64,000 bases of DNA from Callorhinus ursinus (GCF_003265705.1 NW_020313157.1:886429-950428), one strand, 5' to 3'. Numbered from the stretch's first letter, positions 1 to 12,347 are shown. The notes: generated from the letters alone by a model not told the origin. Numbers and translations are program-made.

Positions 1-754
1 GTTTAAGTAAAATAAGTGACAATTATTTGCCTGATAAGAGAAGAGCTGCCCTGTTTTTCTCACCTAGAACTACAAATGAATATATATAAGAATATTTACA
101 ATGTCAACCATTTTAAGGAGGATTTAAACTGAATTTCTGTTCCTTGCCCCCCCCCCTTTTTGTACTAACCATATCACCTCCAGCTCTGGTTTCTAATTTC
201 TTTCCTCATTAAAAGTCCTGTCAACTTTCCCAAGAATAAAGTTGTTCCTTTAAAAATACCCATCTCCTAAAAGGCCTATGCCCAGAAGGCAGAAGATAAA
301 TAAGAATGGTTCATGAAATCTCCGTCCAAATAACAGACTTATGAGAAAGAAACTTGAACTTTGATTTCAAGTCACTCCAAAGAAATCATCTTCAAACTTG
401 AGGTGAGCATCCTCAGAATGTGTTTTTTGCAGCATCATCCCTGACCAGACGCTCCACATATCTGTAGGTGCATTTAAAAAACCACATCTCATTCCTTGGT
501 TATGTTAGCACAGAAATTGCCAGCAGAGACCAGGCACATGAACTTGTCTGATTTCGGCAGGGAACGTTGGTTAGCAGAGAGTGCTCGGGAATATCCACTG
601 GTAACTGCAAGTAGGAGCAATGGTCATAAATTGGGGATGCCATAGAGAACTCTTGTGGAGGCACCAGCATGCTGCTATAACAACAGGCAAAAGTGGGGAA
701 AAGTCCAGTTTTCATTAGCAGGAGATTGAGTAAACTATCTGGACACAACCACGC
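1..754. other. Unassigned, apparently unique sequence
   Basis: No gene, RNA or clear repeat seen; contains a C9 run at about 149. The 82-codon minus frame (748-500) has no recognisable domain. Confidence 0.5.
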
Positions 755-1210
755 ATCCTATGGAATGCTGAGCTGTTGCTAGAAAGAATGCTATAGGGGA
801 ATGTGTACAACATGGAAAACAGTCATGATATATTGTTAAATGGAAAAAGCAAGTAAGACATCATACACATGTGTACATATGTGCAGACATATAGTATGTA
901 AATATATCTATCTCTACATGTACTGCAGAGAGATGTCATATTTAAACAAAATTTTGTGTTTGCATATATTCATTTAATAAATATGTATGAATACAGTTAC
1001 TCATCTATCTTTTTCTTTCAGATATACCCACTATCTCTAAATATTTTTGTCAATATATAGAAAATGAATATTATTTATAGAAGTTTGCTCCAGAAGGGGA
1101 AGTACATTTTAAGGCTTGTATGGGATGGAAAGACAGTTTTATCTTCCTACATATTTTTCTATGTTTGATTTTTTTGCAACAATTACATTTGTATTTTTAG
1201 AGGAAAAATA
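755..1210 (+). mobile_element. Old L1 3' UTR remnant, sense
   Basis: Resembles the 3' end of mammalian-wide L1M elements: 'tatattgttaaatgg...aaaaagcaag', then an AT/GT-rich section and 'tttctatgtttgattttttt...caattacattt'. Strongly diverged; ends approximate. Confidence 0.6.
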
Positions 1211-1801
1211 TTAAAGCATCCAGGCTGGGAGGAAAAAAACTTTGAAAATACTTTTAAATGACATTCTTTATTATGTTTAAAATACAAAGTCTTATTGTCT
1301 TAAAAAAATGAGTAAAGATGAACTCCTCTTCTCTCTTTCTGTAATCCCATTCAGGACTCCAGGGACATCCAATGCTAACAGTTCAGTATGTATCCTGAAG
1401 GACCATTTTTAATTAAGTTAGGAAAGATGTTCCTTGGGAAAGACCAACTTCTTGAAGTTACAAATAGACTCAGTCCTCAGATGTCTTGCCCCAGTGCAGA
1501 GAGGGGAAGGAGTGTAGCAACCCTGGGTTCCGCATGCCTGCCCACCTGCTCAGGAGGACGGTGTATCTTTAGTTATCACTGAAGACGGTGGAACATGAGG
1601 CTGACAGCTTCTGAGAACTTGAGTGGCCTATGTCACTAAGTGCCACTAATAGGGAAAAGGCTATTATGCACCACTGTGGAACACACTCCAGTAATCTCTC
1701 ATGCTCCAAGCATTGAATTATGGCTGGCCAGGTTAAGGTATGTTTCAGGCACAGATAAGTGATGGGAAATGTGTTAACAGTTCCACTTACAGCTAATTTT
1801 T

Positions 1802-1982
1802 ATTTATTTATTTTAAGATTTTATTTCTTTATTCATGAGAGACAGAGAGACAGAGAGAGAGGCAGAGGGAGAAGCAGGGTCCCAAAGAGCAGGGAGCCCG
1901 ATGCGGGACTTGATCCCAGGACCCTGGCATCATGACCTGAGCCGAAGGCAGATGCTTAACCATCTGAGCCACCCAGGCGCCC
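1802..1982 (-). mobile_element. Can-SINE (tRNA-derived), antisense
   Basis: On the minus strand the element starts with the 'gggcgcctgggtggctcag' head, continues through the 'tcaggtcatgatgcc' box B region and a CT-rich middle, and ends in 'aaataaataaa'. A 13-bp target-site duplication 'acagctaattttt' lies at 1789-1801 and 1983-1995. It is nearly full length with a well-preserved duplication, so a fairly recent insertion. Confidence 0.95.
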
Positions 1983-2254
1983 ACAGCTAATTTTTAACGA
2001 CAGAGCCTACACAAGACAGAACTGGAAGCATTTCAGGAAGTGAAATGTCTGTGTCATTATGTTCACTTAAATGCTATTTACTAATATTTAGCTTCTTGCG
2101 CATTAGTAAGGCTTGCTAAACATTTATGATACAAAACGCAACATTAACCTATTACCAGTTTACCAATAAAAGTCAGTATTTCTATTAGAAATCAGGATTC
2201 CACCAGTGTAGTAGGTTCTTTGTAAAGTGTTCTTTTAGTGTTACTTTATCTAAT

Positions 2255-2432
2255 TCTAACTACAACCCTATGCAATTTTTATTTATTGTTGACCCACATT
2301 TTACAGAGGAGAAAAGAGATGTCCAGAAAGCTAAGTCACTTTTCCAAGGTTACTTGGCTAGGAGGTGAAAGAACCAGATTTGGACTTCAGGCTCTAAGGC
2401 TCTCCTTTTAACTTGTACACAATACTGCACCT
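2255..2432 (-). mobile_element. MIR, antisense
   Basis: 'acattttacagaggagaaaag', 'ccaaggttacttggctagga' and 'ggtgaaagaaccagatttgg' match the antisense MIR core. Confidence 0.75.
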
Positions 2433-3555
2433 TAGTGGCTGCAAGAATTGTGGAGCTTGAGGGAAAGATGTGATGGGTGGAATAAGCGGTCTGTGGTTGA
2501 AAATAAAAGTCAGAGACAAATGAGCATCATTGTAAAGGTGGGAGTGAGCTGGGACTCCAGTGGGAAAGGAGGTATCTGCTTATAAGGAAAGATGTCAGCT
2601 CTCTGAGTGATTAGCATATAAATAGTATAATAGTAGGGAAGAGAAGACAGAAGAAAACCATCACCTTATGTATATACTTGAAAACTAAACCCAATTTAGC
2701 ATAAGACACGCAAATGCTAAATCTGAGCCTACTATAGAATATTTTCTTAAACATACATAAATGATCTTTTCAGACAAAAATATTTTAACCAATTATTCTA
2801 ATGTCAGTTCTCTGAATCATCCAGCTCTTGGGACTGATTAAATAGATTACTTTTCCCCCCAATTACTTAGGCTGCAAATTTATTGCTCATTTGTCTCCTT
2901 TACCTCTAAAATAAAGTGCAGATCCACCATTTACAATTTGATCAAAGTCATCATGATGAATATTTTTAAGACATTGTCAGACGTGGTTGTGCTGATTTTT
3001 AATAATAGCACCCAACTAATCAATAGATAATTTTAATTCAGAAATGTGAAGCCATAAACTTTAATGCTCTGTTTGGTATTTTCTTATTAATTGGAAAGAT
3101 GGCAAGTCAACTTTTGGGCAGAGAGAGAGCTCGGAAGACATATCCATTAAAATCAAATCTTGCAGGGTAGTGTGGCTTAAGGCAGCTCTGCTCCCAGGGG
3201 CCACACCCTGCTGACATTATCTCCAGTGGGAATCTCTGACCCTCCTCCAAGCAATGAAGTGACTACAGTCATCTCTGCACCTTGCACCAAGGCTGGGACT
3301 TGACCTAAACACCTCCCCTCCAATTATTTTTAGACCCTAAACCCAAACCTTGCAGAAAATAGGAGGCTTTAATCTCTCTATTCCAGTGCATCATCTGATT
3401 TAATTTTACCCAAGCCAGTCAATAAGGTCATGGTTATAGTAAGCCAACGTAGAACTGTATTGAATGCTAAATTGTCAAGGAAACTAGTAATTCCTTCTAA
3501 AACGGTTTACCACCTGCCTTTTCACATACCACCCAGTCCAGGATGACCATTGTTA
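2433..3555. other. Unassigned, apparently unique sequence
   Basis: AT-rich, no frames over 60 codons and no repeat I can name. Confidence 0.5.
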
Positions 3556-3559
3556 CCAC

Positions 3560-4012
3560 TGTTTTTTTTTTAAGTATTTTTTCCCCAAATGCATACATTT
3601 CATTGGTTTCAAAGTATCACTGGTTATAATAGCAAGAGTCAAAAGATCAGTGGATGTGGGGGAAATGGGGCTGGGGGTGGGGGAGGTGAACAGGCAGAAC
3701 ACAGGATTTTTAGGACAGTAAAAAATACTTTCCATGATACTGTAATGATGGACACATATCATTACATGGTTGTGCTAACCCACAGAATGTACAAAACCAA
3801 AAATGATCACTGATGTAAACTACGGACTGTGGGTGATAATGATGTCAGCATAGGTTCTTCAAATGAAACCAAAGTCCCACTCTGGAGGGGATTTTCGTAA
3901 TGGGGGGGAGCTATGCTGTGTGGGTAAGGGATATATGGGAAATCTTAAATGTACTGTTTATCTAAAACTGCAAAACTTAAACCTAAAAAAATAAAGTCTT
4001 TAAAAAAATACT
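3560..4012 (+). mobile_element. Old L1 (L1ME-like) 3' end, sense
   Basis: Contains the typical string of 3'-UTR landmarks: 'cacaggatttttaggacagt', 'gatactgtaatgatggac', 'gtgggtgataatgatgtca' and the terminal 'aataaagtctttaaaaaaa'. The polyadenylation signal and A-tail at 3989-4010 mark the 3' end. The short open frames here are by chance. Confidence 0.82.
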
Positions 4013-4128
4013 GACTTTCCCTTCACCTTTATATGTGACTGAAAAGTAGAAACAAATATTTTAGCAGGGTGCTAATGCTCTCCTCTAACCTCCGAAAACA
4101 ACTGCCTTTTAAAAATGTTTGCAATTTG

Positions 4129-4333
4129 GGGCGCCTGAGTGGCTCAGTTGGTTAAGCGACTGCCTTCGGCTCAGATCATGATCCTGGAGTCCCGGGATCG
4201 AGTCCTGCATAGGGCTCCCTGCTCAGCAGGGAGTCTGCTTCTCCCTCTGACCCTCCCCCCTCTCATGTACTCTCTCTCTCTCTCTCATTCTCTCTCTCAA
4301 ATAAATAAATAAAATCTTAAAAAATAAAAAAAT
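4129..4333 (+). mobile_element. Can-SINE (tRNA-derived), sense
   Basis: Full-length element: 'ggggcgcctgagtggctcag' head, tRNA-like region, a (CT)n stretch at about 4270-4297, and an A-rich tail of AAATA units. A perfect 18-bp target-site duplication 'aaaaatgtttgcaatttg' lies at 4111-4128 and 4334-4351. Confidence 0.97.
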
Positions 4334-4439
4334 AAAAATGTTTGCAATTTGTTTTCTGCTTAGACATGAAGTGTTCGTTATGGGCCTTTTAGAGAAAAAC
4401 GACCCAACAAGTCAAAGAAAACAACACTTACCATTTTAG

Positions 4440-4925
4440 TGTGTGCGTATATTTTTTTTCTTAACAGATTCCTCCTATCCTTTTCTGTTTTAGTGAAAAT
4501 AAGATCACATTGAGTTCAGACTTCCCCTTAACAATATCCTGCGAGAGTTTTCTGTGCCACCGATGATTCTTCTACCGTATCACTTTTAATGAACTTGAAG
4601 GCTATACATTCAAAAAACTCCATAAGGCCTGATACAAAGTACCTTCTCAACTCCTATTTGTTAGATGATGAATAAATAAATGAATGGGGACTCTAGTGTA
4701 GGGGTATTCCCTACTTGATTTAATCAATGCCCTATTGTAGGCCATTTGGGTAATTTTCAGTTTTTTGCTATTACAAATACTCAGTAATGAACATCCTCAT
4801 ACTCAGACCTTTGCACACATTTGTGATTATTTCTTCAACATAAATTCAGTCAAGGAAAGGGAATGTGCATGTTAGGTCTATTAAAGGCTATTGTCAAAGT
4901 CTAAATTTACAAAAAGGTAAAAATA
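4440..4925 (-). mobile_element. Old L1 3' UTR remnant, antisense
   Basis: The core at 4700-4850 ('ttcagttttttgctattac', 'caatgaacatcctcatac'-like) matches the antisense of old L1 3' ends. The left part, 4440-4690, is less certain and holds a small 'gatgaataaataaatgaatg' motif that may come from another repeat. Confidence 0.5.
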
Positions 4926-6030
4926 GGTGGTGGATCTAAATAAAACCCTGCATGTGAAAAAAGAAGCCGTGCCACAGAAATACTCACACCCCCACAGTGA
5001 GAATGACAGCAACTGTCAGGTGGGTAGAAACTACAGAGATGCACACGCAAGGCTGACATATCTTGAAATGAAGTCAGCGGTGGAGAGAATCAATTGGCAA
5101 GACAGAGATAGGTAATATGGAATTCCACTGATGCTACTCCATTTCAGCTTTCCTTCCAGTAGAATCTAACCATGCTCCTTGTTTCCTAACACAAGACTTA
5201 ACCAGGAGCAAAGAGAAGATCTATTCTTGTGACAATGTGATCAACTCATTGTCCGGAGAGATACAAGTTAAAGATCCATTCTATAGTCAAACAAGCACAG
5301 GTCCTTCCTCTACCTGAACTCTTTCCCTTCCCTCCCTTAGCATCCATTACCTTTCAGTCCATATACTTTATTAGGAAAAGGTTTCTTATCTCATTAGGAT
5401 AAAACACATTATCCGGAATTAAATATATATATTTTCCTTCTTGCTAAGATAATGCCACCTCAGGCCCCCTACCACAGGTTTGAAAGTGTCTGTAATCCCA
5501 CTCCCTGCCAATCAGTGTGAGCATTTCACGTGGTATTTCTTTTCCATTAAAAATTGTCAAATTGATGGTGTGTCTTGCTACTGATATACTTTAGACCGAA
5601 AGATGTGTTGTGGTTGTCGGTATGGTTTGGGGTGTTTGGGGAACATGGTTCCACTCTATTCTGAATGATATTTAAATTGCTCTGATATATTCCAGTCTGG
5701 ACTCTTGTGTCAATTCATCAGTGCCAAGGTTCTGCCTAACATTTTGCTACAAACTGGGTTCAATTGTAATTTGTCAACTATAGAACCCGTTGCTATGACA
5801 AATAGCTTCGGTCTGGTTAATCTTTTGAACATAATAGCACTCTGCTACTTTGATAAATCTATTATGTTGTGGTTTACATATGCTTTGGAGAAAACTTTTA
5901 TTGGGACATTTTACACTAAATTTTCTCTAGTCTACACCAACAAAGCAAGGGCAGGGTTGATGCTGAGGGTAGCTTTCCAATATCTCAATCATGCCAAGTT
6001 CTCTCGGTTCTCAAAACTCACAAGATGTGG
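4926..6030. other. Unassigned; may include a diverged L1 piece at 5410-5600
   Basis: A 114-codon plus frame (5705-6049) has no recognisable domain and no codon bias that I can argue for. 'gtctgtaatcccactccctgcc' may be an old L1 3'-UTR fragment in antisense. Confidence 0.4.
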
Positions 6031-6031
6031 T

Positions 6032-6152
6032 GAGGAGCGCGGTCTCTGAAGTTAAACCACATAGTTTCAAGTCATAGATGCAGGTTTACTTACTTGGGTT
6101 CTTTACCAAATTTTCTAAGCCCTGGTTTTTCTCACTGGTAAAATGAAGAACA
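6032..6152 (+). mobile_element. MIR, sense, partial
   Basis: 'gcggtctctgaagttaaacc', 'tttcaagtcatagatgcagg' and 'tttttctcactggtaaaatgaag' match the MIR body. Confidence 0.65.
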
Positions 6153-6169
6153 GTTTGAACTATATTTTC

Positions 6170-6263
6170 TTTCTTTTTTTAAAAAAAAAAGATTTTATTT
6201 ATTTATTTGAGAGAGCAAGAGCATGAGCAGGGGGAAGGAGGTAGAGGGAGAGGGAAAAGCAGG
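6170..6263 (-). mobile_element. Can-SINE fragment (3' half only), antisense
   Basis: The stretch 'agattttatttatttatttgagag' followed by GA-rich sequence matches the tail and CT-rich part of a Can-SINE read on the minus strand. The tRNA-like head is missing: it stops near 'agcagg' and passes into 'atgttgtaattatt'. I could not find a clear target-site duplication. Probably 5' truncated or deleted. Confidence 0.82.
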
Positions 6264-6954
6264 ATGTTGTAATTATTACATAAAACTTGTGATATGCAAA
6301 TGTTAATACATTTTTTAATAATCATTGAAAAAGTTCAGATTTTTGGAAGATTTCTACTGTGAATGACAAAATAAATAAAATTTGCAGAGGGAGTTTGCTG
6401 CCAGTGGAGGTGGCCAGGTCCCCAGTGGCAGCTCCCCAGGAGGCACCCCCCTTGTGCACTGTCATCCAAACAAGGCTGATGCCATTGCGCGAGTGGGCAC
6501 TTGTTGACCTCAGCTACCAATTTGAAACTGGCTGTAAATTGTCCCTCTCTGTCTTAACACACAGGATGTTTCTACTTGGGGAAAGTGCATTGGCTGCAGT
6601 TTTCGGCAATACATTCTCAAAAAGTCAATTTCACCTTTTGGCAGCTCTGAAAGAATCCAGATTACTTTAAGTATAATAGCTCTGAATAAGGGCAACAGTT
6701 AAAAGAAGGGAGGGGAAGAAGCTCTGAGAAGGAGTGACAAGCAGTTGTTTCTAATAACAGGAAAGTAACACTACAAGAGAAAAATTCTCCCGTATTATAT
6801 TTATAGCAAAGTGATTAAAAGTTTGTTTTGTTTTTTTTTTTAAGTTCTAACTCCTTCCAGTAAAAAGAGCCACAGTGCTCCATGATACAGAGATAAATGA
6901 AACATCAAAACTGTGGTACATATTTAAGGTGTTCTGACAGGTTATTTTGGCATT

Positions 6955-6998
6955 AAAACATTCCATTTCCTTTAAAAAAAAAAAAACATTCCATTTCC
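6955..6998 (+). mobile_element. Poly(A)-only retrotransposition scar
   Basis: The 16-bp 'aaaacattccatttcc' occurs at 6955-6970 and again at 6983-6998, and between the copies lies only 'tttaaaaaaaaa' (12 bases). The first copy starts right after 'catt', which is the L1 endonuclease preference (TT|AAAA). This looks like target-primed insertion in which almost nothing but the tail was copied. Confidence 0.6.
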
Positions 6999-6999
6999 G

Positions 7000-7062
7000 G
7001 ATTCCCCTCCTCTCCCTCTCCCTCTCCTACTCTCTCTCCCTCCCTCTTTCTCTCATTTCTCC
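7000..7062. repeat. Pyrimidine-rich tract
   Basis: Nearly all C and T from 7001 to 7061 ('cccctcctctccctctccct' and onward). Mirror-repeat-like, so H-DNA (triplex) is conceivable. It lies directly after the poly(A) scar. Confidence 0.8.
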
Positions 7063-8334
7063 AAAAGCATCTCATATATAAAAACATGTTCCCTAAATAT
7101 TCAGTGGTAATGCAACCAAGGACAAAAGCTAATTGAGGCTAATGTGTGGAGGGGAATTGTATGTGGGATTAATGCTTCTCAGCAGGGGTGGGGCACAAAG
7201 AGCGTTTTGATTTTCCTCATGGAAAAGAAGAGCTGAAATTATAAATACACCACAGGGAAAGGACTTCATATACTAAATCCTTGACTATAGGTTTTGCAAT
7301 GTTATTCCCAAGATGGCTTTGCATTCACAAATAAATTTGACTCCAATTTAGATGAACTTTTTTTTCAGGGAGATAATTATATCCAACACCTTGTACGCAA
7401 TTCAGATTGAGTATATTAAGTTGGGGGGAGTCAGCAAAGCATTTCTGGAAATTAATCTAAATAACCCAGGTGAACATTCTGATCTGAAACCCAGAGCAGA
7501 GGCCTTGCATCACTGTAGCTGCCTGAGTGCTGAGTTTTGCAATCAATTTATATTCAAAAGAAAATACTATCATGGTAAGAGGTGAAATGATCTGTGTATG
7601 CACATCTCAGAATATTTAGGTAAAATCGTGGGTGTCTTTATATTTTATTCTGAAGGGTGGTATGTATATTGTATAAACTACCCGGCGATCATCGGGCACC
7701 AGATGATAAGTGAGCTCGTAGAAGGCATCCAAATGAGCACCCAGCTCCAAAAGAAGCTATTCTCTTCTCCTTCAGTAATTAAGCATTCAAACCAGTAAAC
7801 AGCTTGGTTGGAATGATTTTATGACAAATGACTGAGAGCCTATCAACCGTAAAACTCAGCTCGGCAAAAATCCCTCAAGCCCAGGAAGCTCAATCAATGT
7901 AGAGCAGAAAGCAGCCTCCATGGTGGCACATTCTCTCACTCCGAGCTACATAAATCCAACCGGGCCAGAATCGCTCCACTAACTCTGACACCAGGAAAGA
8001 GTGAGGAGGGCAGGCTCAGGGTAGGAGGAAGGGAATAAAAGGAAGATAAATGCATTGCTCTTTCTCCCTTTTGGGGTGCCGTGCTTCTACTTACAGGAGT
8101 CCATGAAGAGGACCAGACTGCACTGTGTCTATCAAGGCAGATACAACAAAAATCCAAAGAGCAGAAGCAACCAGACAAGGAGACAGAAGGGGAGATATGG
8201 CGTGGAAGCAAGATGATCCTGCTACATATAGGGTTCCTGACACCTCACCTATGGGGTGGAAGAAGGGATGCTAAAAGCAAGCGCACATTTTTTAACTCAG
8301 TCTGTGAGCTACCAATGTGGCTGTTAACTTTCAT
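7063..8334. other. Unassigned, apparently unique sequence
   Basis: No gene or repeat recognised; frames under 95 codons. Confidence 0.5.
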
Positions 8335-8640
8335 ACGGTATTTTCCCAATATTCTACTATGAGAATTTTCAAACCTACGGCAAAGTTGAAATCATTTTAT
8401 AGCAAACACCCATTTGCCCACCCCCTGTATTCTACTACTAGGATTTTACTATGCTTGCTTTATCCCAGATCTGTCCATCTGCCCATCACTCTATCCATCC
8501 ATCAGCTCTTGTTTTTGGTGCATTTCCAAGTAAATTTCAGATGTCATCACCAACCCCATACATACTTTAGCCTACATGACATTAACCTAAATTTAATATT
8601 TGTATTTTTGTGGTACTACTTTCCTGATACTAACTGTGAA
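8335..8640 (-). mobile_element. Old L1 3' UTR remnant, antisense
   Basis: 'tttccaagtaaatttcagatgtcatcacc' followed by 'tactttagcctacatgacattaacc' matches antisense L1M 3'-UTR sequence from memory. Diverged, no clean ends, and interrupted by a pyrimidine-rich 'ctgtccatctgcccatc' stretch. Confidence 0.5.
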
Positions 8641-8644
8641 AAAG

Positions 8645-9026
8645 CTAATAAGTTTTGAGATTTGCACAACTCCCCCCCCCCGCCAAATACGCTTAAATAG
8701 AGGGTGCATTTCTCCTTCTCTAAAGCAACCAAATTAAATTGTTATGAACCCACTGCTTATGAACACATTGCCAACAGGGAGATAAAGATTCTTTGGGAGA
8801 ACAAAAAAACTGAAATATCTGATTCAATAAAATAGTGAGCACAGTGGCTGGGAGAAAAGGTAGAACCCTACTCCAAAAATGAGGGAAAGAATTAGAGTAG
8901 AAATAAAGTATAATGATTTTATTAACAACATGAAAGAGCAGAAGTCCGGAAGCAATATGGTGAGGAGGGGGAAAAAAGTACCAAATCCAGACAGATGCTC
9001 GCCTTGGATGAAACAGATTCAAGTAG

Positions 9027-9030
<4 letters not shown>
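8645..9030. other. Unassigned, apparently unique sequence
   Basis: Includes a C10 run at about 8671. The 100-codon minus frame (9022-8720) has no known domain. Confidence 0.45.

Positions 9031-9077
<47 letters not shown>
9031..9077. repeat. (TG)n microsatellite, 47 bp uninterrupted
   Basis: Pure TG/CA dinucleotide run of about 23.5 units. Likely length-polymorphic. Confidence 0.99.
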
Positions 9078-9080
<3 letters not shown>

Positions 9081-10489
9081 AGTCATTACTTATCCTCCAG
9101 GGCAGGGGAATGGAGAACATTATGGCAACATGACCTGAAAAGTCTAAAGAAGTTTACACAGTTCAACTGAGTGCACCACCCTCCTCTTTAAGAATGTACT
9201 AACTCATTTTCAAAGATGAGCCAACATGGAAAAGAACAGAGCTTCCAGCTAACAGCAAGGCTCGGCTATGGAGACTGTCATCTTGGATCTCAAAATCCTA
9301 CACATTTTTTGAAAAGTGTAAAACTCTGTGAAAAATTGTGGCCAATTCTTGTTTCATTCTCCCGACTTCTCTCACGTGGATGCAGCATATTAATTAGACT
9401 GAGATCATCCCATTTCATCCAATAATGTCAAAGTTATTGAGGTTTGGAGTGCATCCAAATTTCATTTCAATCTATCACTTCAGTGTTATAGATGACAAAT
9501 CAATATTTTTAATACTTTTCCATCTTAATGTTTTCTGGAAGAATGGAGCCAGCACATCCTGCAAGAAATATGCAGATTACTAAGGCTATACTTTGAACAT
9601 AACGGAATGCAAAACACTAGTTTTATGGTACACGCAAGCAGTGGGTCACTGGAGTAGATGGACGCTCAGCAGGAGCCAGAGAAATTAACACCTTTCCGAT
9701 GTTGAAAGCAGTGGTAACTTGTTACTGAGTCACTTATTCCAACTGGGATCCTATTAAAGTGCTTGATTTGAGGGCAAGGACATAAAATCTCAATTAAAAA
9801 TATTGTTTGCTAAATCCTGGACTCATGCTGGCACCTGTGGAAATTTCATATAAACCAGCAGCATCTAAAATTCAATTATGTAAGTCTAAGATTATACCTG
9901 GTCGGAGACAGCTTTGTTATGAAAATAATAACAAGTGGGTTACGATAATCACCTATTCTTCATAGGATCATGGGGTAGTAAAGGGTGCAGTTTCAACACC
10001 CAGGATTGCTGCTCCTGGCTTTATCGACTCATACATTTTAAGTAGCAAGCCAGTGATAACCAATGGACTAAAGAAATAAAGCACTATTATTGGCTTTCTT
10101 CAACATTTTCTGCAGTCCAACACAAATAAATTCTCAATTCGGGTGACAGAAGAAGTATTATGTGCCCTACCTTTGTAGTACTTTATCCAGCTAGTGACTC
10201 CAAAACCATTTCACTTAGAAATGATGCCTCTGTAATAATTAGTCCATGAAGGCAAAGGCCTATCTCTCACACACCACCCCATACCCAAGGCATAAATAAA
10301 TGAAGTCTAAATGAATGAATGTTTATGCCCCAGCGTCATTTTTAAATCTATTATTATATTTATCCCGATTACAGTGATGGACAAGGTATACCTTTAGATC
10401 AGACTCTGGTGACCAGATAATTTTAACGTTCTCCCATCTCCGACAAACTGCTGGTAACATGATAGCAAGACACATATGTCAAGAAATAT
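9078..10489. other. Unassigned, mostly unique sequence
   Basis: Nothing recognised apart from a possible L2 tail at 10.2 kb. Confidence 0.5.
10215..10335 (+). mobile_element. Possible L2 tail, sense
   Basis: 'ttagtccatgaaggcaaagg' followed by 'aaataaatgaagtctaaatg' and 'aatgaatg' resembles the very end of L2. Short and diverged. Confidence 0.4.
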
Positions 10490-10780
10490 TAAATTTGAAT
10501 TAAAAAACAGAGTGTTTCAGTAGTCTGAAAACATAAATTATGCTTGAGCCAGCCCAATTTTAGCTCCTGCTGCTATTTTAAGCTCAGTTGCAATTAAGTG
10601 CCAAAATGCCATAATATCACATCCATCACCAGCTCCTCTCTCTGACCCATTATTAAAACCAAGAAGTGCTGTGAGGCTATGAGAATTATTCAATACAAAT
10701 GGCTTAACAGCTATTGATAAATTTACCTTTAACAAATGCCCTCTGGTAGAGCCCATGATTCAATAGGTTTTGTTATTTTT
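10490..10780. promoter_or_regulatory. Candidate conserved non-coding element
   Basis: Repeat-free AT-rich stretch with several homeodomain-like and POU/SOX-like words ('cataaattatgc', 'caattaagtg', 'attattcaatacaaat', 'ctattgataaat'). The character resembles developmental enhancers, but no conservation data are available to me. Speculative. Confidence 0.3.
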
Positions 10781-11387
10781 TTCCTTCTCCTGGATCCCAT
10801 TTGGCTTTATCCGGTACACCACTCACTGCAAATACAACAGCTGCAGTTCTGACAGTAACAGAAAGATCATAACCCTACACACCTCTACTGAAATCTTAAT
10901 GTTAGCCCCTGGGTGATAGCTACATCAATTTCAAAGATGTCCTTCCAACCCAAGACTATTAGAGAGAAAAATTCATAAAACTCTGAGAGCACCTTCTTTT
11001 CATTTCTGTGTCTACTAACTTCCCAACAGCCAGAGACAGTTAGCTTGGTCCTTATTATATTCTGAAGATGTAGGGAAAAAGAAGTCTTTTAGAAATGTGT
11101 TTCCTGCTGACTATTATTCCAAGAAAGACAGAAAGCAAGAGGAAATGAAAACATCTTACATTGCATTCTTCAGCGATTTTAATCATAAGGCTGTTGTTCA
11201 GTTGACACTGAAAAACTTTCCAAGTCACTGTTATTCTTAAGCAAGAGTTTGTGCAGTGCAACTCTGTGGGATCATTATTCAATGAGGTCACTTAGATTTG
11301 TTACCCCCATATACTGATTAGGACACCCCCAGAAGATGAACGTATAGGAAGTCAATAAACTATGCAATGAAGGGAGAGAGAAGAAGC

Positions 11388-11545
11388 TTTGAAATCAACT
11401 TGGATGCCTCCTAGGTATGTGCTCATGGTCAGGTTATTTAGACTCTCTAGAACTTCAGGGTTCTCATCTATAAACTGGGGAAAATATAAGCTCTACTTCA
11501 TGGTTATGAGTATAAGACACCTGAGTAATAAGAACAGCAGCAAGA
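11388..11545 (+). mobile_element. MIR, sense
   Basis: 'tgaaatcaacttggatgcc', 'gtcaggttatttagactct', 'ttctcatctataaactgggg' fit the MIR layout. Confidence 0.65.
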
Positions 11546-11594
11546 GTCTACATCCACTGAGGGCTTCTTGGGGGAAATGATAACGCTCATGTAT

Positions 11595-11795
11595 TAAGAG
11601 CTCACTTTGAACCAGGCACTGTACAAGCTTTATACGTGCCTCCATTCTCTCATCTAATCAGGTTGCCATATTAATGAGGAACTCAGACTCAGAGGAGATG
11701 GGCAATTTGCCCAAACAAGATCTCACATCTAATGCATAGCAGACCCTAGACTCAAAGCCAGGTGTGTTTGAGGCTACAGCCTGCTTTTGGGAACA
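11595..11795 (-). mobile_element. MIR, antisense
   Basis: 'aaccaggcactgtacaagc', 'cagactcagaggagatgggca', 'atttgcccaaacaagatctc' and 'agactcaaagccaggtgtg' match the antisense MIR. Confidence 0.7.
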
Positions 11796-11939
11796 CCATA
11801 TGACCTCCCTAGTAGTTGCTCAGTGAATGTTGGCTTCCCATACCAAATGTAGACAGATTTGTCAGACTTTCCAGAAATACCCAGATTAGCTCCTCCTGCC
11901 CTATGCTCCCATGATCCTTTATTCTTCTCCCTTTTATTT

Positions 11940-12136
11940 TTTTTTAAAGATTTATTTATTTATTTATTTGACAGGGAGAGACACAGCGAGAGAAGGAACA
12001 CAAGCAGGGGGAGTGGGAGAGGAAGAAGCAGGCCTCCCGCAGAGCAAGGAGCCTGGTGCGGGGCTCGATCCCAGGACCCTGGGATCATGACCTGAGCCGA
12101 AGGCAGACTCTTAATGACTGAGCCACCAGGCGCCCC
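11940..12136 (-). mobile_element. Can-SINE (tRNA-derived), antisense
   Basis: Full-length antisense element with the AAATA tail at the low-coordinate end and the 'ggggcgcctggtggctcag' head (one G shorter than usual) at 12119-12136. Flanks 'tattcttctcccttttat' and 'tatccttcccttttaaa' look like an imperfect target-site duplication. Confidence 0.94.
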
Positions 12137-12347
12137 TATCCTTCCCTTTTAAAACCGCTTATCTTACTCAACTATTTTCTGAGGTCTAGATTCTTCCTTT
12201 AACAGTCAGGGACCTTGCCAGGCTTGCTTAATGTTGAATCCCTAGCATTTTTAGGTTCTCAACAAAATCTTTCTCAATGAAGGATAAAAACTAAGATAAA
12301 TGATTATAATCTCTGAGAATTCTGAATACATTCAAAACTAATTTCAT

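Noticed and set aside
11859..12095. 78-codon plus frame ending in an Arg-rich 'SERRNTSRGSGRGRSR'
   Set aside because: The Arg/Gly-rich part is the antisense of a Can-SINE; the same peptide is seen at other antisense Can-SINEs such as 54302-54120 (minus).
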